A DNA stretch of 64,000 nucleotides. Origin: Amycolatopsis sp. 195334CR (GTDB taxonomy: Bacteria; Actinomycetota; Actinomycetes; Mycobacteriales; Pseudonocardiaceae). Made by a program: the position numbers and the translations under genes. Below, one piece after another: positions 43,153 through 51,993 of the stretch (the first letter of the stretch is position 1; each line of letters begins with the position of its first letter). The stretch spans positions 1,364,001 through 1,428,000 of the forward strand of contig NZ_JAFJMJ010000002.1 in assembly GCF_017309385.1 (NCBI RefSeq), read 5' to 3'. The notes beneath the pieces are model-generated. The model was not told where the DNA came from. It made no database searches and saw only the letters and a program-made list of their open reading frames with translations.

Positions 43153-43911
43153 CCACAGTGGACCCGCGTCGAGCAGGGCCAGGTCCGGCGGCACCAGCGT
43201 GGTGGACAGGATCAGTTCCCGGAGCAGGTTGTCGTTGAGGGTGTTGCCCACCGGTTCCCCGACCTCCTCCCGCAGCAGGCCGTGCACCCCGGCCGCGGAC
43301 AGCCGCAGGCGCACGTCGGTGACGAGGTGCTCGACCCGCTTGGCGCTCCAGTTCGCGCCGGGCTGCAACTCGGCGAGCATCAGCGCGGCCTGCTGCCGCG
43401 AGATCGGCTGCGGATTGGCGTCGTGGAACAGGTAGCGCTGCCCCAGCACCACCAGCAGCAGCCGTTCGTCGGGGGAGAGCGGCCATTGCCGGGGCTGGTG
43501 GGTGATCGCGTCGGGCCGGACGGCGGGCTGGCCGCCGTCCTCACCCGCGACGTACAACTCCAGCAGGTGCTCGCGGTCGCGGGAACCGCGGATGAACATC
43601 GGCGTGTACCCGGTGGGCAGCGGCAGCGGATCCTCACCGGGGAACAGCCAGGTGGTCTTGGGCAGCCGGATGGGCAGCCTGCCGGTGTTGCTGACCCACC
43701 AGTGCGCATCGCGCCGGACCAGCAGGCCGTGCTGGCGGCTGACCCGCGGATCGGTCTCGCCCACGGGCAGGTCGACCTCGGTCCGGTTGCGGCCGAACCG
43801 GATGGTGCGCCCCTCCGCCGGCCCGGCGGTGATCCGGCCGGTGACGGTGAGCGCGACGACAGTGCTCGCGGCGGCCGGCGGCACACCGCGAGCCAGGCTC
43901 TCCTGGCTCAT
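43135..43911 (-). CDS. FHA-domain protein
   Basis: 258 residues. FHA signature: IRFGRNRTEVDLPVGETDPRVSRQHGLLVRRDAHWWVSNTGRLPIRL (about residues 35-85), with the phospho-Thr-reading GR, SRxH and SNTG elements. The C-terminal 130 residues (PLSPDERLLLVVLGQRYL, EHLVTDVRLRLSAAGVHGLL) form a winged-helix-like region seen in actinobacterial FHA proteins. Next to a Ser/Thr kinase gene on the same strand, so it is probably its substrate or docking partner. ATG 43911 is preceded by GGGAGG. Confidence 0.83.
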   Translation of the reverse strand: MSQESLARGVPPAAASTVVALTVTGRITAGPAEGRTIRFGRNRTEVDLPVGETDPRVSRQHGLLVRRDAHWWVSNTGRLPIRLPKTTWLFPGEDPLPLPTGYTPMFIRGSRDREHLLELYVAGEDGGQPAVRPDAITHQPRQWPLSPDERLLLVVLGQRYLFHDANPQPISRQQAALMLAELQPGANWSAKRVEHLVTDVRLRLSAAGVHGLLREEVGEPVGNTLNDNLLRELILSTTLVPPDLALLDAGPLWSGVGQ

Positions 43912-43960
43912 TCCTGCCTCCCGCGGTCCAGTCTGCCGGATCTCCCCGGGACCCCTCCCT

Positions 43961-45709
43961 TCACCGAGGCAACCGGGAAGCCGCCGCTTCCGCCAGGCCG
44001 ATCGCGCGCGGGCAGTACTGGGCGTCCGGGCGCGGTCCCTCGACGGTGAGCAACAGCAGATCGATGGTCGGACCCGCGGGCCGGACGGCCGGTCGATGCA
44101 CCACGTGCACGGTGCACGCGTCGGAGTCGGCGTCGATATGCGCCTCGTGACCGGGGAACGGGATCGCGTCGCCCTCGACGGGGGACGTGCTGGAGTGCTG
44201 GTCGTACCGCAGCAGGACGCTGACCTGGTCCGCCGTGCTGTACCACCGGCAGCGCCAGCCGCCGAAGCCCCGCGCCCCTGCCGCGGCGTCGATGGCGGGG
44301 TAGACGGCCAGCGCGCTGCCGTCGAGCAGCGAACAGGCGTCGAGGTGGGCCAGCGAACCGGTCGCCAGCGGCTCCGCGCGACGGGGGATCGGACCGCGGT
44401 CGAGCACCCCGCGCACCTGCTCCGCCGCCACCGTCGCGGTGGTGCAGAGCTGTTCCCGTGACTGCTCGCCCTTCGCCGCGACCTGGATGCCGAACCGCTC
44501 GTCCACCGGAACCTGCTGGGCGCATTCACCGTCCCCCGGCGGGCCTTCGTCCTCGTAGAGCTCGCCGACGACGGGATGCCGCTTGAGCCGGAGCAACTGC
44601 ACCTCGATGTCGATCGCGGTCGCCGCGTCCGCGCCGGGCGGCCCGAGGATCACGTCGCAGCGGTTGAAGTTGCCCAGCGCGTTGTGCAACTGCGCCGGCA
44701 CACCGAAGTGCGCGCTCAGCGCGTCCGGGTCGACCAGGGCGCACGGCGCGACGGTGTGCTCGTCGCCGACGAGGTCCCCGGCCGGTTCGGCCTCCCACAG
44801 CGTCGGCACCAGCGTGGCGGCGGAGATCGTCGCGACGAGCACGAGCGCCGCGAGCACCTGGACGGGACGGCGGCGCCACCACGGCGGGCGAACGAAAGCG
44901 GGCGGGCGGGTGATCCGGTCGGTCCCGGCGACGGCCTCGAGCCGCTGGCGCACCTGGTCGGCGGTCGGCCGCTGAAGTGGTTGCGCGGCCAGCATTTCCT
45001 CGAGCAGCGGCGCCAGCGGCCCCGCCCGGGAGGCACTGCCGACCTCACCCCGGCGGGCGCGGTCCAGCACCTCGCCCGGATCACCGGCGCCGAAGGGCGG
45101 GACGCCCTCCAGCGCGGTGAACAAGGTCGCGCCCAGTGAGAACACGTCCGAGGCCTCACCGGCCGGGTGCCCGCTCGCCACCTCCGGCGCGGCATAGGCG
45201 GGTGTACCGCTGAAATCGCCGTCGTGGGTCCAGGTCACCTCGCGCCAGACGGAGATGCCGAAGTCGGTCAGCTTGGCCACCCCGTCTTCGGTGACCAGCA
45301 CGTTGCCCGGCTTCACATCGCGGTGCACGATCTTGCGCTGGTGCAACGCGGCCAGCGCGGCCGCGATCTGCGCGCCGACCGCGGCCACCCATTCCGGAGG
45401 CCGCGGTCCGCGCTCGGCCAGCACGCGGTCCAGGCTCTCCGCGGGCAGGTACTCCATCACCAGCCAGCAGCCGTCCGCCTCCACCGTGTCGAAGATCGAG
45501 ATCGCGTTCGGGTGCTGTACCTGGGCCGCGGTCTCGGCCTCACGGCAGAACTGGATCCGGTCGGCCTCGCTGACCATGGCGTGCGGGCGCTTGAGCGCCA
45601 CCGTGCGCTTGAGCTTGCGGTCGAAGGCCGTCCAGACCATCCCGCCGGCCCCACCGCCCTTGACGTCCTCGAGCTGGTAACGCCCGTCGATCACGTCTCC
45701 CGTGCGCAC
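43961..45709 (-). CDS. Membrane-anchored eukaryotic-type Ser/Thr protein kinase
   Basis: 582 residues from GTG 45709. Kinase domain about 10-262: Gly-rich loop GGGAGGMV, Lys40, HRDVKPGN (Asp131), DFG 149-151 and APE 174-176 are all intact. A single membrane segment (about 283-304) leads to an extracellular domain of ~280 residues with several Cys (PCALVDPD, RCDVILGPP, DGECAQQV) and no PASTA repeats, possibly ligand-binding. Transcribed toward the FHA gene, 49 bases apart; likely one signalling unit. Confidence 0.88.
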   Translation of the reverse strand: MRTGDVIDGRYQLEDVKGGGAGGMVWTAFDRKLKRTVALKRPHAMVSEADRIQFCREAETAAQVQHPNAISIFDTVEADGCWLVMEYLPAESLDRVLAERGPRPPEWVAAVGAQIAAALAALHQRKIVHRDVKPGNVLVTEDGVAKLTDFGISVWREVTWTHDGDFSGTPAYAAPEVASGHPAGEASDVFSLGATLFTALEGVPPFGAGDPGEVLDRARRGEVGSASRAGPLAPLLEEMLAAQPLQRPTADQVRQRLEAVAGTDRITRPPAFVRPPWWRRRPVQVLAALVLVATISAATLVPTLWEAEPAGDLVGDEHTVAPCALVDPDALSAHFGVPAQLHNALGNFNRCDVILGPPGADAATAIDIEVQLLRLKRHPVVGELYEDEGPPGDGECAQQVPVDERFGIQVAAKGEQSREQLCTTATVAAEQVRGVLDRGPIPRRAEPLATGSLAHLDACSLLDGSALAVYPAIDAAAGARGFGGWRCRWYSTADQVSVLLRYDQHSSTSPVEGDAIPFPGHEAHIDADSDACTVHVVHRPAVRPAGPTIDLLLLTVEGPRPDAQYCPRAIGLAEAAASRLPR

Positions 45710-45751
45710 GGGAAGTAGTGTAGCCAGACCGCTGCGCTGCGTGAGCCGCTT

Positions 45752-46525
45752 TCACGCGGGCCGATGGGTCACGGTGAGCCCGTGGACGATCACCTCCCCG
45801 TAGTTGCCCGCGTCGCAGGGCGCGGACTTCGCGCAGTTGGCCTGGGTGTAGGCACCGGACTTGAAGTAGGCGCCGTCGAACGCGGCCGGGAGGGTGACCT
45901 TGTGCTCGCCGTTGTAGTAGGCCTTGATCTCGCCGCCGCTCACCTCGAACCTCGCCCGGAACCGGGTGCCGAGCACGTAGTTCTCGTCGATCAGCGCGAA
46001 GTTCGGGTCGTCCCCGTTGGTGACGTAGAGTTTCTGCCCTTCGAGCCGGAACACCGTGACGTCGTCCTTGCCGTCGTGGATCTGGCCGGCGACCACGTGC
46101 GGCTTGTCGTTGGGCAGGTGCGTGATGGCCTGGTCGATCTCCATCACGTGCGTCCCGGAGGTGGGGGACCAGCTGATCGGCTGCGTGCCCCCGCGGGTCA
46201 TCTCGTGCAGTTCGGACCGGGGATAGCTGCTGTTGGGCGTGGTGACGCCGTTGACCGCGCTGCGGAACCGGACGCCGTCGCAGGCGTCGGTGGGCACGAA
46301 CCACGGGTCGAGCCCGTAGTGCTTGAGCCGCGGCTGCCGGATCTCCAGCGGCTGGGCTTCGGGCTGGTGCGGGTCGTCGACCGGCAGGGTGATCTTCCAG
46401 TTCCGCAGGTCCAGCACCTGGGCGGGCCGGGAGCAGCCGAGGGCTTCCTCCGCGGTTGCCACCGGTGCCGGCACCAGCGTGGACGCACCGGCGAAAACAC
46501 CGGCGAGCAGTCGGATCGTGCGCAT
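45752..46525 (-). CDS. PL7-family alginate lyase, secreted
   Basis: 257 residues with a Sec signal peptide to about residue 27. PL7 motifs: YPRSELHEM (R-S-E-L), VVAGQIHDG (Q-I-H) and AYFKSGAYTQANC (Y-F-K-x-G-x-Y-x-Q). It cleaves alginate or related polyuronates by beta-elimination. ATG 46525 has GGGAG upstream. Divergent from and clearly paralogous to the longer PL7 gene at 46648, with a shared palindrome between them. Confidence 0.9.
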   Translation of the reverse strand: MRTIRLLAGVFAGASTLVPAPVATAEEALGCSRPAQVLDLRNWKITLPVDDPHQPEAQPLEIRQPRLKHYGLDPWFVPTDACDGVRFRSAVNGVTTPNSSYPRSELHEMTRGGTQPISWSPTSGTHVMEIDQAITHLPNDKPHVVAGQIHDGKDDVTVFRLEGQKLYVTNGDDPNFALIDENYVLGTRFRARFEVSGGEIKAYYNGEHKVTLPAAFDGAYFKSGAYTQANCAKSAPCDAGNYGEVIVHGLTVTHRPA

Positions 46526-46579
46526 TCTTCTCCCATCGGGACGGGCCCCCATTCGGCTCGGAGGCTAGGTGGCCGGGCC

Positions 46580-46593
46580 GGGGACCGGTCCCC
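46580..46593. promoter_or_regulatory. Perfect palindrome between the divergent alginate lyases
   Basis: GGGGACCGGTCCCC, 14 bases, perfect. It is 55 bases from each ATG (46525 and 46648), placed to control both. A LacI- or GntR-type operator is likely; no regulator gene is adjacent. Confidence 0.55.
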
Positions 46594-46647
46594 CAGCGCG
46601 TTGCCACCTTGGACGCGTCACCCCTGTTCTCACCGAAGAGAGGTCCG

Positions 46648-47796
46648 ATGAAACGCACTCTTGGCGTGGTACTGGCAGCGGTCGCGCTCGGCATACCGGG
46701 CGCGCTCACCGCGGTCGCCGCGGGTTCGCCCCTGCAGATCGCGGGAGTGACCGCCAGCGCGGACGACGGCAACGTCCCCGCCAACACGCTCGACAACGAT
46801 CTCCAGACCCGGTGGTCCGCCGAGGGCGACGGGGTGTGGATCCAGTACGACCTCGGCACCACGCAGACGGTCGGTTCGGTGTCGCTGGCCTGGCACAAGG
46901 GAGACACCAGGAAGGACACCTTCGACATCGAGCTGTCCGCCGACGGGGCCACGTGGAAGACCGCGCTGGCCGGGAAGGTCACCAGCGGCACCACGCTCGC
47001 CCCGCAGAACTTCGACTTCGCCGACGCCTCCGCCCGGTACGTGCGGGTGGTCGGGCACGGCAACACGGGCAACGACTGGACCAGCATCACCGAAACGGCC
47101 GTGCTCGGCGCCGACGGGGGTGGCGGTGGCACCTGCGAGTACCCGGCCGACGTGCTGGACCTGAAGAACTGGTACGTCGGGCTGCCCATCGGCGCGGCCG
47201 AGAAGCCGACCAACGTCGAGCAGCCGGAACTCGCGACGTACTCGATCGACCCCTGGTTCACCACGACCCCGGACTGCGACGCGGTCCAGTTCCGCGCCGC
47301 GGTCAACGGCGTCACCACGAGCGGTTCGAACTACCCGCGCTCGGAACTGCGTGAGATGAAGGGCTCGTCGAAGGCCAGCTGGTCGTCCACCTCGGGCACG
47401 CACACGATGACCATCGACCAGGCCATCACCGCCCAGCCCAAGGAAAAGCCGGACGTGGTCGCCGGGCAGATCCACGACAGCGAGGACGACGTCTCGGTGT
47501 TCCGCTTGGAGGGCAAGAAGCTCTACGTCACCAAGGGCGACACCTCCGACCACAAGCTGATCACCGACAACTACGTGCTCGGCACCCGGTTCCAGGCGAA
47601 GTTCGAGGTGAGCGGCGGCAAGATCAAGGCGTACTACAACGGCGTCCTGCAGACGACGATCTCGGACAGCTTCAGCGGCGGGTACTTCAAGGCGGGCGCC
47701 TACACGCAGGCCAACTGCGAGAAGTCGTCGCCGTGTTCGAGCGGCAACTACGGCGAGGTGAAGATCTACGACCTCGACGTCACCCACAGCGGCTGA
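46648..47796 (+). CDS. PL7 alginate lyase with N-terminal F5/8 type C (CBM32-like) domain
   Basis: 382 residues. Signal peptide to about residue 25; discoidin-like carbohydrate-binding domain about 28-150 (ASADDGNVPANTLDNDLQTRWSAEG; IQYDLGTTQTVGSVSLAW; ARYVRVVGHGNTGNDW), Gly-rich linker, then PL7 domain about 162-382 with YPRSELREM, VVAGQIHDS and YFKAGAYTQANC. The catalytic part closely resembles the short paralogue at 45752. The hairpin behind the gene ends transcription. Confidence 0.92.
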   Translation: MKRTLGVVLAAVALGIPGALTAVAAGSPLQIAGVTASADDGNVPANTLDNDLQTRWSAEGDGVWIQYDLGTTQTVGSVSLAWHKGDTRKDTFDIELSADGATWKTALAGKVTSGTTLAPQNFDFADASARYVRVVGHGNTGNDWTSITETAVLGADGGGGGTCEYPADVLDLKNWYVGLPIGAAEKPTNVEQPELATYSIDPWFTTTPDCDAVQFRAAVNGVTTSGSNYPRSELREMKGSSKASWSSTSGTHTMTIDQAITAQPKEKPDVVAGQIHDSEDDVSVFRLEGKKLYVTKGDTSDHKLITDNYVLGTRFQAKFEVSGGKIKAYYNGVLQTTISDSFSGGYFKAGAYTQANCEKSSPCSSGNYGEVKIYDLDVTHSG

Positions 47797-47802
47797 CGAC
47801 GC

Positions 47803-47832
47803 GCCGGTGGCCCGCGAGGGCGGGCCACCGGC
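47803..47832. terminator. Hairpin between convergent genes
   Basis: Arms GCCGGTGGCCCGC and its exact complement, 13 base pairs, four-base loop GAGG, between the PL7 gene and the AhpD-like gene. Confidence 0.8.
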
Positions 47833-47838
47833 GGGTTG

Positions 47839-48330
47839 TCAGTTCCGCCACTGCTCCGTGGGTGAGACGCCGGGGAGCGGTTTGCCGATGAGGGCAAGAG
47901 GAATGAAGAAGCAGACCTGGCCGATCGCCATGGCGAGAGTGGCGAGCGCCTTCTCGTCGTAGTGGGCGGAAGCCTCGGCGTACAGCTCGTCGGGGACCCG
48001 CTCGCCGTGCGGGTTGGGCGTCAGGACGGCGTCGACGAGCGCCAGTGCGACCCGCTCGGCGTCGGTGAACTGGGGTGCGTCGCGCCAGGACGACACCGCG
48101 GTGATCCGCTCTTCGGCCTCCCCGGCCTTGCGGAGGTTGCCGGTGTGCAACACGGTCAGGTAGGTGTTGCCGACGATCTGCCCGGCCCGCAACTGCACCA
48201 GGCTGATCGTGGTCCGCGGGATCGTGCCGTTGCCGGTGGCCTTGAACAGGGCGCCGCCGATCTGCGCCAGTTCGGGGACGAGCACGCCGGGGTCGGACAG
48301 GCGCGACTGGACGGATTCCTGCTGGGTCAT
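47839..48330 (-). CDS. AhpD-like carboxymuconolactone decarboxylase family protein lacking the CxxC motif
   Basis: 163 residues. The fold signature LRAGQIVGNTYLTVLHTGNLRKAGEAEERI aligns with the family element QINGCxYCxxMH, but both Cys are replaced (Asn and Leu) while the His is kept. SSWRDAPQFTDAERVALALVDAVL follows as usual. Third gene of an operon preceded by an ECF41-type promoter; such sigma factors are known to sit next to carboxymuconolactone-decarboxylase-like genes. With no redox Cys it cannot be a peroxidase-type AhpD; a structural or different role is likely. Confidence 0.82.
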   Translation of the reverse strand: MTQQESVQSRLSDPGVLVPELAQIGGALFKATGNGTIPRTTISLVQLRAGQIVGNTYLTVLHTGNLRKAGEAEERITAVSSWRDAPQFTDAERVALALVDAVLTPNPHGERVPDELYAEASAHYDEKALATLAMAIGQVCFFIPLALIGKPLPGVSPTEQWRN

Positions 48331-48361
48331 GGTGAGTTTTCCTTACTGGGTATCGAGGTTG

Positions 48362-49810
48362 TCAGAGCACTGACGCGCGGCGAGGCGCGGATGTGACCGG
48401 CCGGAGGAGAACGAGGGCGACGAGCACGGCGGCGAGGTGGAAACCCCCGGCGCCGAGCAGGCCGGTGGTGTAGCCGTCGGTGAGCGCCTCCCGGACGGCC
48501 GCCTGGGCGACGGTGGCCAGGACGCCCGGCTCGCCGACGGCGACACCGGTCAGGACGTCCGGCTCGCTCACGGCGACGCTGGCGCTGGAAAGGACGGCCA
48601 GTCCCAGCGCGCCGCCCACCTGCTGGCTGGTGTTGACCAGCCCGGAGGCGATGCCCGAATCCTGCGGGGCGACGCCCTGCACGCCACTGATCGTGGTGGC
48701 CACGAAGCCGATGCCCAGGCCGATCCCGGCGGCCAGTTGCGCGGGCAGCAGGACGAGCAGCGCGTGCTGGTCCGGCGTGAGCAGGCTGAACCAGACCATC
48801 GCGACGGCGGCCACGGTCAAACCGGCCGTCACGGTGGTCCGGGTGGACGTGCGGGCTTGCAGTCGCGGCCCGAGCACCCCGGAGCCGAGGCCGATGCCGA
48901 GCGCGAACGGGAGGTAGGCCAGCCCGGTGAGCATGGGCGGGTACTGCTTGATCGACTGCATGTACAGCGTGAGGAAGTAGAACGTGGCCAGCTGGCCCGC
49001 GCCCATCAGCAACATCACCAGGTTGGCGCCGAGCCGGACGCGGTCGGCCAGCACGGCGGCCGGGAGCACGGGGTCGCGCCCCCGCCGCTGGAGCGCGGCG
49101 AACGCGCCGGCCAGCACGACCCCGGCCGCGCCGAACGCGAGGGCGAGCCCGTCGCCGTCGGTACCGGCGCGGTTGACCGCGTAGACCAGCGAGCCGAGCG
49201 CGAGCGTCGCGGTGATCGCGCCGGGCAGGTCGATCCCGCCGCGTCGCCGGGTGCCGGGCACCACGGCGACGGTGCCGACGAGCAGCAGCAACGCGCAGGG
49301 AACGTTGATGAACATGATCCAGCGCCAGCCCAGGTGCTCGGTCAGCGCGCCACCGAGCAGCAGCCCCGCCACGGCACCGAGACCGCCCATCGCGCCGTAC
49401 ACGCCCAGCGCCTTGTTGCGCCGGGGACCGGCGGGAAAGGTGTCGGCGAGCAACGACAACGCGGCGGGCGCGATGATCGCCGCCCCCACGCCCTGCAGCA
49501 CGCGTGCCGCGATCAGCAGGCCGCCGGTGTGCGCCACCCCGCCGAGCACCGAGGCGAGCAGGAACACCACCAGCCCGGCCCGGAACAGCCTGCGGCGCCC
49601 GAACACGTCACCGGCGCGCCCGCCGGCCAGCAGCAGCCCGCCGAACGCCAGCGCGTAGGCGGTCAGCACCCAGTCCAAATCGGACTCGGCGATGGCCAGC
49701 CCGGCGCCGATGACGGGCAGGCCGACGGTCACGATGGTGCCGTCCATCACGATCAGCAGTTGCGCGGCGGCGATCACCAGCAGCGCCACGCCACCGGAGC
49801 GGGAATTCAT
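48362..49810 (-). CDS. MFS drug/H+ antiporter, 14-TM DHA2 (EmrB/QacA) family
   Basis: 482 residues with 14 predicted membrane helices. Motif A after helix 2: LLAGGRAGDVFGRRRLF; helix 1 starts LLVIAAAQLLIVMDGTIVTVGLPVIG with the DxTIVNVALP-like motif of the DHA2 group. Predicted to export small toxic compounds using the proton gradient. Coupled by ATGA overlap to the serine hydrolase gene upstream; 31 bases before the AhpD-like gene. Confidence 0.88.
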   Translation of the reverse strand: MNSRSGGVALLVIAAAQLLIVMDGTIVTVGLPVIGAGLAIAESDLDWVLTAYALAFGGLLLAGGRAGDVFGRRRLFRAGLVVFLLASVLGGVAHTGGLLIAARVLQGVGAAIIAPAALSLLADTFPAGPRRNKALGVYGAMGGLGAVAGLLLGGALTEHLGWRWIMFINVPCALLLLVGTVAVVPGTRRRGGIDLPGAITATLALGSLVYAVNRAGTDGDGLALAFGAAGVVLAGAFAALQRRGRDPVLPAAVLADRVRLGANLVMLLMGAGQLATFYFLTLYMQSIKQYPPMLTGLAYLPFALGIGLGSGVLGPRLQARTSTRTTVTAGLTVAAVAMVWFSLLTPDQHALLVLLPAQLAAGIGLGIGFVATTISGVQGVAPQDSGIASGLVNTSQQVGGALGLAVLSSASVAVSEPDVLTGVAVGEPGVLATVAQAAVREALTDGYTTGLLGAGGFHLAAVLVALVLLRPVTSAPRRASVL

Positions 49811-50958
49811 GCGGACTCCCGCAGGCAGCGGTGGACCGCGGCGGCCAGCCGGTCGTGCTCGGGATAGGACCAGTCGAAGGAGAAACGGCGGCGCGTGTAA
49901 CCGAAAGCGAGGCCGCTGCGCGGGTCGGCGAACGCCTCGGAACCCGCGGATCCGTTGTGCCCGAACGCGTTCGCGCTCAAGAAGGGGTACCGCATGCCCT
50001 TGGCCTGGAATCCCAGTGCGTACTGGCCGGCCTCGCCGGTGACCAGGTCGCGGCCGGTGGAGTGCAGCATGGTGAACTCGCCGAGGGTGTCGGGCTTCAG
50101 CAGCGGCGCCCGTCCGTCCACACCGGACACCGCGGCCGCGTATATCCCGGCCAGCCCGCGGGCGCTGCCCACCCCGCCGGCCGAGGCCTGGCCGAGCGCG
50201 CGCACCCGCCGGGTGTTGAGGAAGGCCACCTGGTCCAGCGGTGGCGTGGAGTTGAGGCCGTAGCCGATCCCGGTGATGCTGTGCGGTCCGGGCACGTTCG
50301 CCCAGAACGCGGCGAGTTCGTCCGGGCTCGCCAGTCCGGGGAGTACCGGGCGAAACCGGTCTTCCAGCGCTTCGGGCAGGCCGAGGTAGAGGTCCAGTCC
50401 GTAGGGGGCGCGGATTCGCGCCTCGAAGTGGTCCTGCAGTGAGCTGCCGGTGGCCCGGCGGACGACCTCGCCCACGATCGCGAAGGTCACGAAACCGCCG
50501 TAGCCGTAGGCCGACCCCGGGCGCCAGTACGGCCGTTGCCCGGCCAGCCGCCGTGCGATCACCTGGTCGTCAGCGAGTTCTTCGGCGGACAAACCGCCGT
50601 CGACGCCGATCACGCCGGACCGGTGGCTGAGCACGTCCCGCAGGGTGATCCGGTCCTTGCCCGCGGCGGCGAACTCGGGCCACCGGTGGGCGACGGGCTG
50701 GTCCAGCTCCAGCGCGCCGTCCTGCACCAGCAGAGCCACCACCAGGGTCGCGGCCGCCTTGGTCGAGGAGTAGACGCCGGTCAGCGTGTCGCCGGTGACC
50801 TGGTCCCCGGCCCACAGGTCGACCACCGGGCGGCCGTGCACGGAGACCGCCAGCTGCGCGCCCGCCTGTCCGTCCTCTTCGGCCACCACGGCGGCGAACT
50901 CCGCGCGCACCGCTTCGAACCCGCCTGCCACCGTCCCGTGGACGTCGATGTCGCTCAT
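49807..50958 (-). CDS. Serine hydrolase of the beta-lactamase/EstB family
   Basis: 383 residues. Active-site STKAAATL (SxxK), HRSGVIGVDGGL and a C-terminal HNGSAGSEAF are the family pattern for class C-like beta-lactamases and EstB-type esterases. No signal peptide is visible, so it acts in the cytoplasm as an esterase or amidase. First gene of the operon that starts at the ECF41-type promoter at 51006-51032. Its ATG is 50958. Confidence 0.87.
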   Translation of the reverse strand: MSDIDVHGTVAGGFEAVRAEFAAVVAEEDGQAGAQLAVSVHGRPVVDLWAGDQVTGDTLTGVYSSTKAAATLVVALLVQDGALELDQPVAHRWPEFAAAGKDRITLRDVLSHRSGVIGVDGGLSAEELADDQVIARRLAGQRPYWRPGSAYGYGGFVTFAIVGEVVRRATGSSLQDHFEARIRAPYGLDLYLGLPEALEDRFRPVLPGLASPDELAAFWANVPGPHSITGIGYGLNSTPPLDQVAFLNTRRVRALGQASAGGVGSARGLAGIYAAAVSGVDGRAPLLKPDTLGEFTMLHSTGRDLVTGEAGQYALGFQAKGMRYPFLSANAFGHNGSAGSEAFADPRSGLAFGYTRRRFSFDWSYPEHDRLAAAVHRCLRESA

Positions 50959-51005
50959 GGTTTTTCGCTGCTCCGATCATCGTGTTGCCGAGTTGTCGGA
51001 GGCAT

Positions 51006-51032
51006 GACGCACGATCCGCCGGGTGTGTGACC
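51006..51032 (-). promoter_or_regulatory. ECF41-type promoter of the serine hydrolase operon
   Basis: Minus strand: GGTCACA (51032-51026), 16 bases, CGTC (51009-51006), about 48 bases before the ATG at 50958. It differs by one base from the published ECF41 -35 TGTCACA and has the conserved -10 CGTC. Exact mirror of the promoter at 51042-51068. Confidence 0.8.
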
Positions 51033-51041
51033 GCCCCCGGC

Positions 51042-51068
51042 GGTCACATCGCCGGGCTCCGGTGCGTC
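51042..51068 (+). promoter_or_regulatory. ECF41-type autoregulated promoter of the sigma factor
   Basis: GGTCACA (51042-51048), 16 bases, CGTC (51065-51068), 31 bases before the sigma-factor ATG. Same elements and spacing as the divergent promoter at 51006-51032; the two are back to back. Confidence 0.8.
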
Positions 51069-51099
51069 ATGGGTTCGACCGTCGAGACGAAGGACGACC

Positions 51100-51981
51100 A
51101 TGACCGAACACGATTTCCTGGCCAGGCGATTCGAGGAGCACCGCACGCACCTGACCGCGGTGGCCTACCGGATGCTGGGCTCACTGGCCGACGCCGACGA
51201 CGCCGTGCAGGAGGCCTGGCTGCGGCTCGCGCGCTCGGCGGCCGAGGACATCGACAACCTCGGCGGCTGGCTGACCACCGTCGTCGGCCGGGTCTGCCTG
51301 GACATGCTGCGCTCGCGACGGCTGCGCCGGGAGGACCACCTGCCGGACCACCTGCCGGACCCGGTGGTCACCGACGACCGGGCCGATCCCGAGCGGCAGG
51401 CGCTGATCGCCGACTCGGTGAGCCTGGCGCTGCTGGTGGTGCTGGAATCGCTGAACCCGGCCGAACGGCTGGCCTTCGTGCTGCACGACATGTTCGGCCT
51501 GCCGTTCGAGCAGATCGCCCCGATCATGGACCGCACGCCGGCCGCGGCCAGGAAGCTCGCCAGCCGCGCCCGGCAGCGCGTGCGGGGCGCGGCGCCCGCG
51601 CCGGACCCCGACCCGGTCGTCCAGCGCCGGGTCGTCGACGCCTTCCTGGCCGCCGCCCGCGGCGGTGACCTGACCGCGCTGATGGCCGTGCTCGCCCCCG
51701 ACGTCACGCTGCGCGCCGATGGCGGGAAGGCGCTCCCCGGCGGCATGCGGGTGCTGCGCGGCATCGACGCCGTGGCTGGGCAGCTGGCCACCTTCCAGCG
51801 CATGGCCACCGCGTCGACGATCCGGCCCGCACTGGTCAACGGCACGGCCGGACTGGTCAACACCATCGACGGCGAGCTCATCTCGATCATGAGCTTCACC
51901 GTGGTCGACGCGCGGATCGCCGAGATCGACATCCTCTCCGACCCCGACCGCCTGGCCCGCCTCGACCTGGGCGGGTTTTAG
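51100..51981 (+). CDS. ECF sigma factor, ECF41/SigJ type with SnoaL-like C-terminal domain
   Basis: 293 residues. Sigma-2 region about 9-70 (EEHRTHLTAVAYRMLGSLADADDAVQEAWLRL), sigma-4 about 115-170 (LNPAERLAFVLHDMFGLPFEQIAPIMDRTPAAARKLASRARQRV), then a ~110-residue C-terminal extension. The extension has RADGGKALPGG and ends DPDRLARLDLGGF, close to the DGGGK and NPDKL motifs of ECF41 factors, which control sigma activity in place of a separate anti-sigma factor. ECF41 genes are typically linked to carboxymuconolactone-decarboxylase-like, oxidoreductase or epimerase genes, matching the divergent operon here. Both sides carry the same promoter, so autoregulation is very likely. Confidence 0.93.
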   Translation: MTEHDFLARRFEEHRTHLTAVAYRMLGSLADADDAVQEAWLRLARSAAEDIDNLGGWLTTVVGRVCLDMLRSRRLRREDHLPDHLPDPVVTDDRADPERQALIADSVSLALLVVLESLNPAERLAFVLHDMFGLPFEQIAPIMDRTPAAARKLASRARQRVRGAAPAPDPDPVVQRRVVDAFLAAARGGDLTALMAVLAPDVTLRADGGKALPGGMRVLRGIDAVAGQLATFQRMATASTIRPALVNGTAGLVNTIDGELISIMSFTVVDARIAEIDILSDPDRLARLDLGGF

Positions 51982-51993
51982 GAACACTCGTTC

